From the NCBI GenBank assembly GCA_028693775.1, contig JAQUUS010000007.1, positions 1 through 15,614 on the forward strand: 15,614 bases of DNA, written 5' to 3'. A program made the translations under genes and the position numbers. Source of the stretch: Alphaproteobacteria bacterium. Its GTDB lineage: Bacteria > Pseudomonadota > Alphaproteobacteria > UBA9219. The notes below the pieces were generated by a model that saw only the letters and a list, made by a program, of their open reading frames with translations, had not been told where the DNA came from and made no database searches. Shown piece after piece: positions 13,660-15,614 of the stretch. Numbering within the stretch: the first letter of the stretch is position 1; each line of letters begins with the position of its first letter.

Positions 13660-14899
13660 AAATAACCCCTTCTACACGCCATGCGTTACGACCGCCGCCA
13701 GGCGTATAGTACATGTTTTTGACAATGGCTCCTGGCAAATCACCGATATAACCCGGAAGCCCACCGGGTAGTTCTGGCACATTAAGCGTAAAAGAACGCT
13801 TAACCCACGGAGCAGGGGGAGGATTCCATTCGCCTTTATAATCGGGAGGCGGAGGGGGCGGGGGGTCGTCAGGAGCCCTTGCAATGGTGCCGGGCCAGTT
13901 CTGATCGAGATAACGGTTTGTTATATCATCGATATTTTTCAACGTCTCGGCCCCGCGACGCTCCAAAGCCTTGAGAGGAATGGATTGGTTGACCTGATTG
14001 CCGTCAACGCTGGCGGAAGTCCCGGGAGGGGGCTGGGTCGAACCGGACGTGCGCCGCCAGACCAGGGAAACAGCCAAGCCATTGCATGTGATCCCCGAAG
14101 AAGACCACCCCTGAAGGCCCGACGGAATGAGGGAAAGGCCTTCCTTGCAAGACAAGATGACATCCATAACCTTGGGTGCATTTTCCCAATGGCGCTCATA
14201 TTTTGGCTCCGGAACGACCTGCTTGCCCATGGAAGAAATATTGAGAAGCTGGCGCGCGCGCTCTTCCTGCAATTGCATTTGAAGCATACGCTCTTCTTCA
14301 AGCTTTGCCTGCATGTACCAAATGGAGCCGAGAACCGTCAAAAGAACGGCCGAACCGGCGCCGATAATAATCTTAACCTTCTTCGGAATGGAAACGCGTT
14401 GCAGCTTGATCTCTGCCTGATCGTTCAGAAGAAGGGTGAGAGGAATGGAGTCTGCGCCGGGAATGGACCAGGATTCGGGAGCGTAAATGGACTGAAGCCC
14501 ACCGAACCCGACTTCCTGAATCAAACGGTCTCGCGCTTCCGTTTCCTCGGCAAAAAAGAGATCGCCGTCCGGAACGATAAGATCGTCGCGAACGATGATA
14601 ACGACAACGCCTTCATTGAGACGAAACGCGCCGACCCACGAGCCGGGAATCTGGGTCGCAAGGCAAGCCGACAAAACAGGCATGCCCGCCGTCTGCCCCG
14701 CTTCGCTGGAACACAAGCCGAACTGCGGAACGCGCCCGTCTTTGCTGCCCGGGCGAACGACATAGAAATCAGCCTGTTGTCCCGGCTGGGCTGCAGCTTC
14801 CTTGGCGATCTGGGCAACGCGCCCGCGACCGGGGCTGTTTTCCCAATAGAGGCCGACGGCATAACGATGACGTCCAACCGTTACAACCCCTGCTGCCAT
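13643..14899 (-). CDS. pilO: type IVb pilus protein PilO2 (R64 PilO family)
   Basis: PilO is a bitopic inner-membrane protein of the type IVb pilus machine that links the cytoplasmic ATPase layer to the periplasm. The 418-residue protein has a cytoplasmic domain (1-172, opening VVTVGRHRYAVGLYWEN and with DFYVVRPGSKDGRVPQFGL), one membrane segment (about 175-195), a coiled coil (196-222), and a periplasmic domain to the end. Cys251 and Cys272 in the periplasmic part could form a disulfide. A seven-proline run (346-352) precedes the last beta-rich segment. The start ATG overlaps the secretin stop by one base (TAATG), and the gene runs 17 bases into pilP, so the set is tightly co-translated. Recognition is from gene order plus the N-terminal family pattern; this PilO is unrelated to PilO of type IVa pili. 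Confidence 0.87.
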   Translation of the reverse strand: MAAGVVTVGRHRYAVGLYWENSPGRGRVAQIAKEAAAQPGQQADFYVVRPGSKDGRVPQFGLCSSEAGQTAGMPVLSACLATQIPGSWVGAFRLNEGVVVIIVRDDLIVPDGDLFFAEETEARDRLIQEVGFGGLQSIYAPESWSIPGADSIPLTLLLNDQAEIKLQRVSIPKKVKIIIGAGSAVLLTVLGSIWYMQAKLEEERMLQMQLQEERARQLLNISSMGKQVVPEPKYERHWENAPKVMDVILSCKEGLSLIPSGLQGWSSSGITCNGLAVSLVWRRTSGSTQPPPGTSASVDGNQVNQSIPLKALERRGAETLKNIDDITNRYLDQNWPGTIARAPDDPPPPPPPDYKGEWNPPPAPWVKRSFTLNVPELPGGLPGYIGDLPGAIVKNMYYTPGGGRNAWRVEGVIYENRK

Positions 14900-15614
14900 T
14901 ATCGACGCTCCTCATCCCCATCCGCACCGACATCCATGACTTGCGGCGAAATGGCGATGATCATCATCAGATGAGTCTCGTTGCTGGATGTGCCGCCGCC
15001 GAGCAGGAAGTTGTCCGGCGAACCGATGCCCTGCTTGTTCTGGGTCATGTCGGTCCTGTCGATACCGCCGATCATCAGGGTCTGTCCGCTGCGAAGCATG
15101 GACTGCTGAATGAAGATGCGGTTATCGGTCACCGGCAGATAAATTTTCTGCGCGCTGGTTCCGGTTGCATCGTCGTTGGTCAGGAAGGAGGTTTCGCCCA
15201 TATCCTCAATGCCGATCAGGCCGAGGGAGTATTGCAGGAGAATACGTCCGTCGTCGAGAAGGCGCGGCGTCAACTGCAAGGAGAAGCCGCTGTGGATGGT
15301 CGAAATGACCGGCGTATAGGACGTGGACGTGCCCGTACCAGTCGCGGTGATGCTGTTGATCCCCGCGATATAAGCGCGGTCGATGCCGACGCGGCGCGAA
15401 ACGGGGTGATTGTTCAGCGTGGTCATCGGGAACTGGGCAACCTGGGTCGTATCGCCGATTGTCGACAAAGCCTTGAAGACTTCGGCCGTTCCGATGGTCG
15501 GATCGCTCGATCCCTTCAAGATGGCGACGCTAAGCGAGCCGAGGTTGGAGGCGGTCAGGCCATATCGACCGGAGACATAGCGGCGCCCGAAGAATAGGTG
15601 AGCCCCGAAACCTG
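14899..15614 (-). CDS. pilN: type IVb pilus secretin PilN, C-terminal part (N-terminus beyond right edge)
   Basis: This is the outer-membrane secretin ring through which the pilus exits. Only the last 237 residues are in the window; the frame is open through the right edge, where the codons GGT TTC GGG follow a broken one. The secretin C-domain is clear: FKALSTIGDTTQVAQFPMTTLNNHPV, then HSGFSLQLTPRLLDDGRILL, LPVTDNRIFIQQSML and RSGQTLMIGGIDRTD, which are standard secretin blocks and match the R64 PilN/BfpB group. In that group PilN is a lipoprotein, but its N-terminus is not visible here. The stop codon overlaps the pilO start (TAATG). A low-complexity SITATGTGTSTSYT segment in the barrel could be a gate or surface loop. 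Confidence 0.9.
   Translation of the reverse strand, partial: GFGAHLFFGRRYVSGRYGLTASNLGSLSVAILKGSSDPTIGTAEVFKALSTIGDTTQVAQFPMTTLNNHPVSRRVGIDRAYIAGINSITATGTGTSTSYTPVISTIHSGFSLQLTPRLLDDGRILLQYSLGLIGIEDMGETSFLTNDDATGTSAQKIYLPVTDNRIFIQQSMLRSGQTLMIGGIDRTDMTQNKQGIGSPDNFLLGGGTSSNETHLMMIIAISPQVMDVGADGDEERR

Noticed and set aside
13846..13870. GC-rich run in pilO as a possible repeat or recombination site
   Set aside because: It simply encodes the seven-proline run of PilO in frame.

Overview
The window is chromosomal-looking bacterial DNA, GC-rich by eye, coding-dense and read on both strands. It most likely comes from an alphaproteobacterium. The evidence is a class II EPSP synthase close to the Agrobacterium CP4 type, an AcpS with the alphaproteobacterial HLSLTDD ending, and a divergent polysaccharide deacetylase sitting directly before the RNA pyrophosphohydrolase rppH. 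Genus cannot be decided from the sequence alone. No tRNA, rRNA, CRISPR array, insertion sequence or transposase is visible, and no stretch longer than about 200 bases lacks a gene.

Left part (1-5901). mutS enters from the left edge on the minus strand, lacking its C-terminus. It diverges from an unrecognised gene (2284-2997) with a lysine/proline-rich middle. acpS follows on the plus strand, behind an extended -10 element placed so close that its mRNA is probably leaderless. acpS converges on a minus-strand pair whose members touch stop to start: a divergent polysaccharide deacetylase and rppH. A second unrecognised, all-helical protein (5305-5901) diverges from that pair and converges on grpE.

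Middle part (5912-9738). grpE (minus) and aroA (plus) diverge from a 164-base region that carries a good heat-shock (RpoH-type) promoter for grpE and a sigma70-like promoter for aroA. aroA is followed on the same strand by mltG (endolytic murein transglycosylase) and yggS (PLP-binding homeostasis protein), the last two overlapping by ATGA.

Right part (9735-15614). A minus-strand operon reads secretin (partial) - PilO - PilP - PilQ ATPase - PilR inner-membrane platform. This is the pilN-O-P-Q-R order of the type IVb 'thin pilus' locus known from conjugative plasmid R64. It encodes the outer-membrane channel, the periplasm-spanning connector, the assembly motor and the platform. The pilin and prepilin peptidase genes that would follow pilR in R64 are absent here: pilR ends tail-to-tail with yggS, both stop codons sharing one CTAG. 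Genes upstream of the secretin lie beyond the right edge.

Recurring architecture: three convergent gene pairs have almost no space between them, so no classical terminators fit. Several genes are coupled through overlapping stops and starts. Two initiation regions (pilQ, mltG) carry small overlapping reading frames with their own ribosome binding sites.
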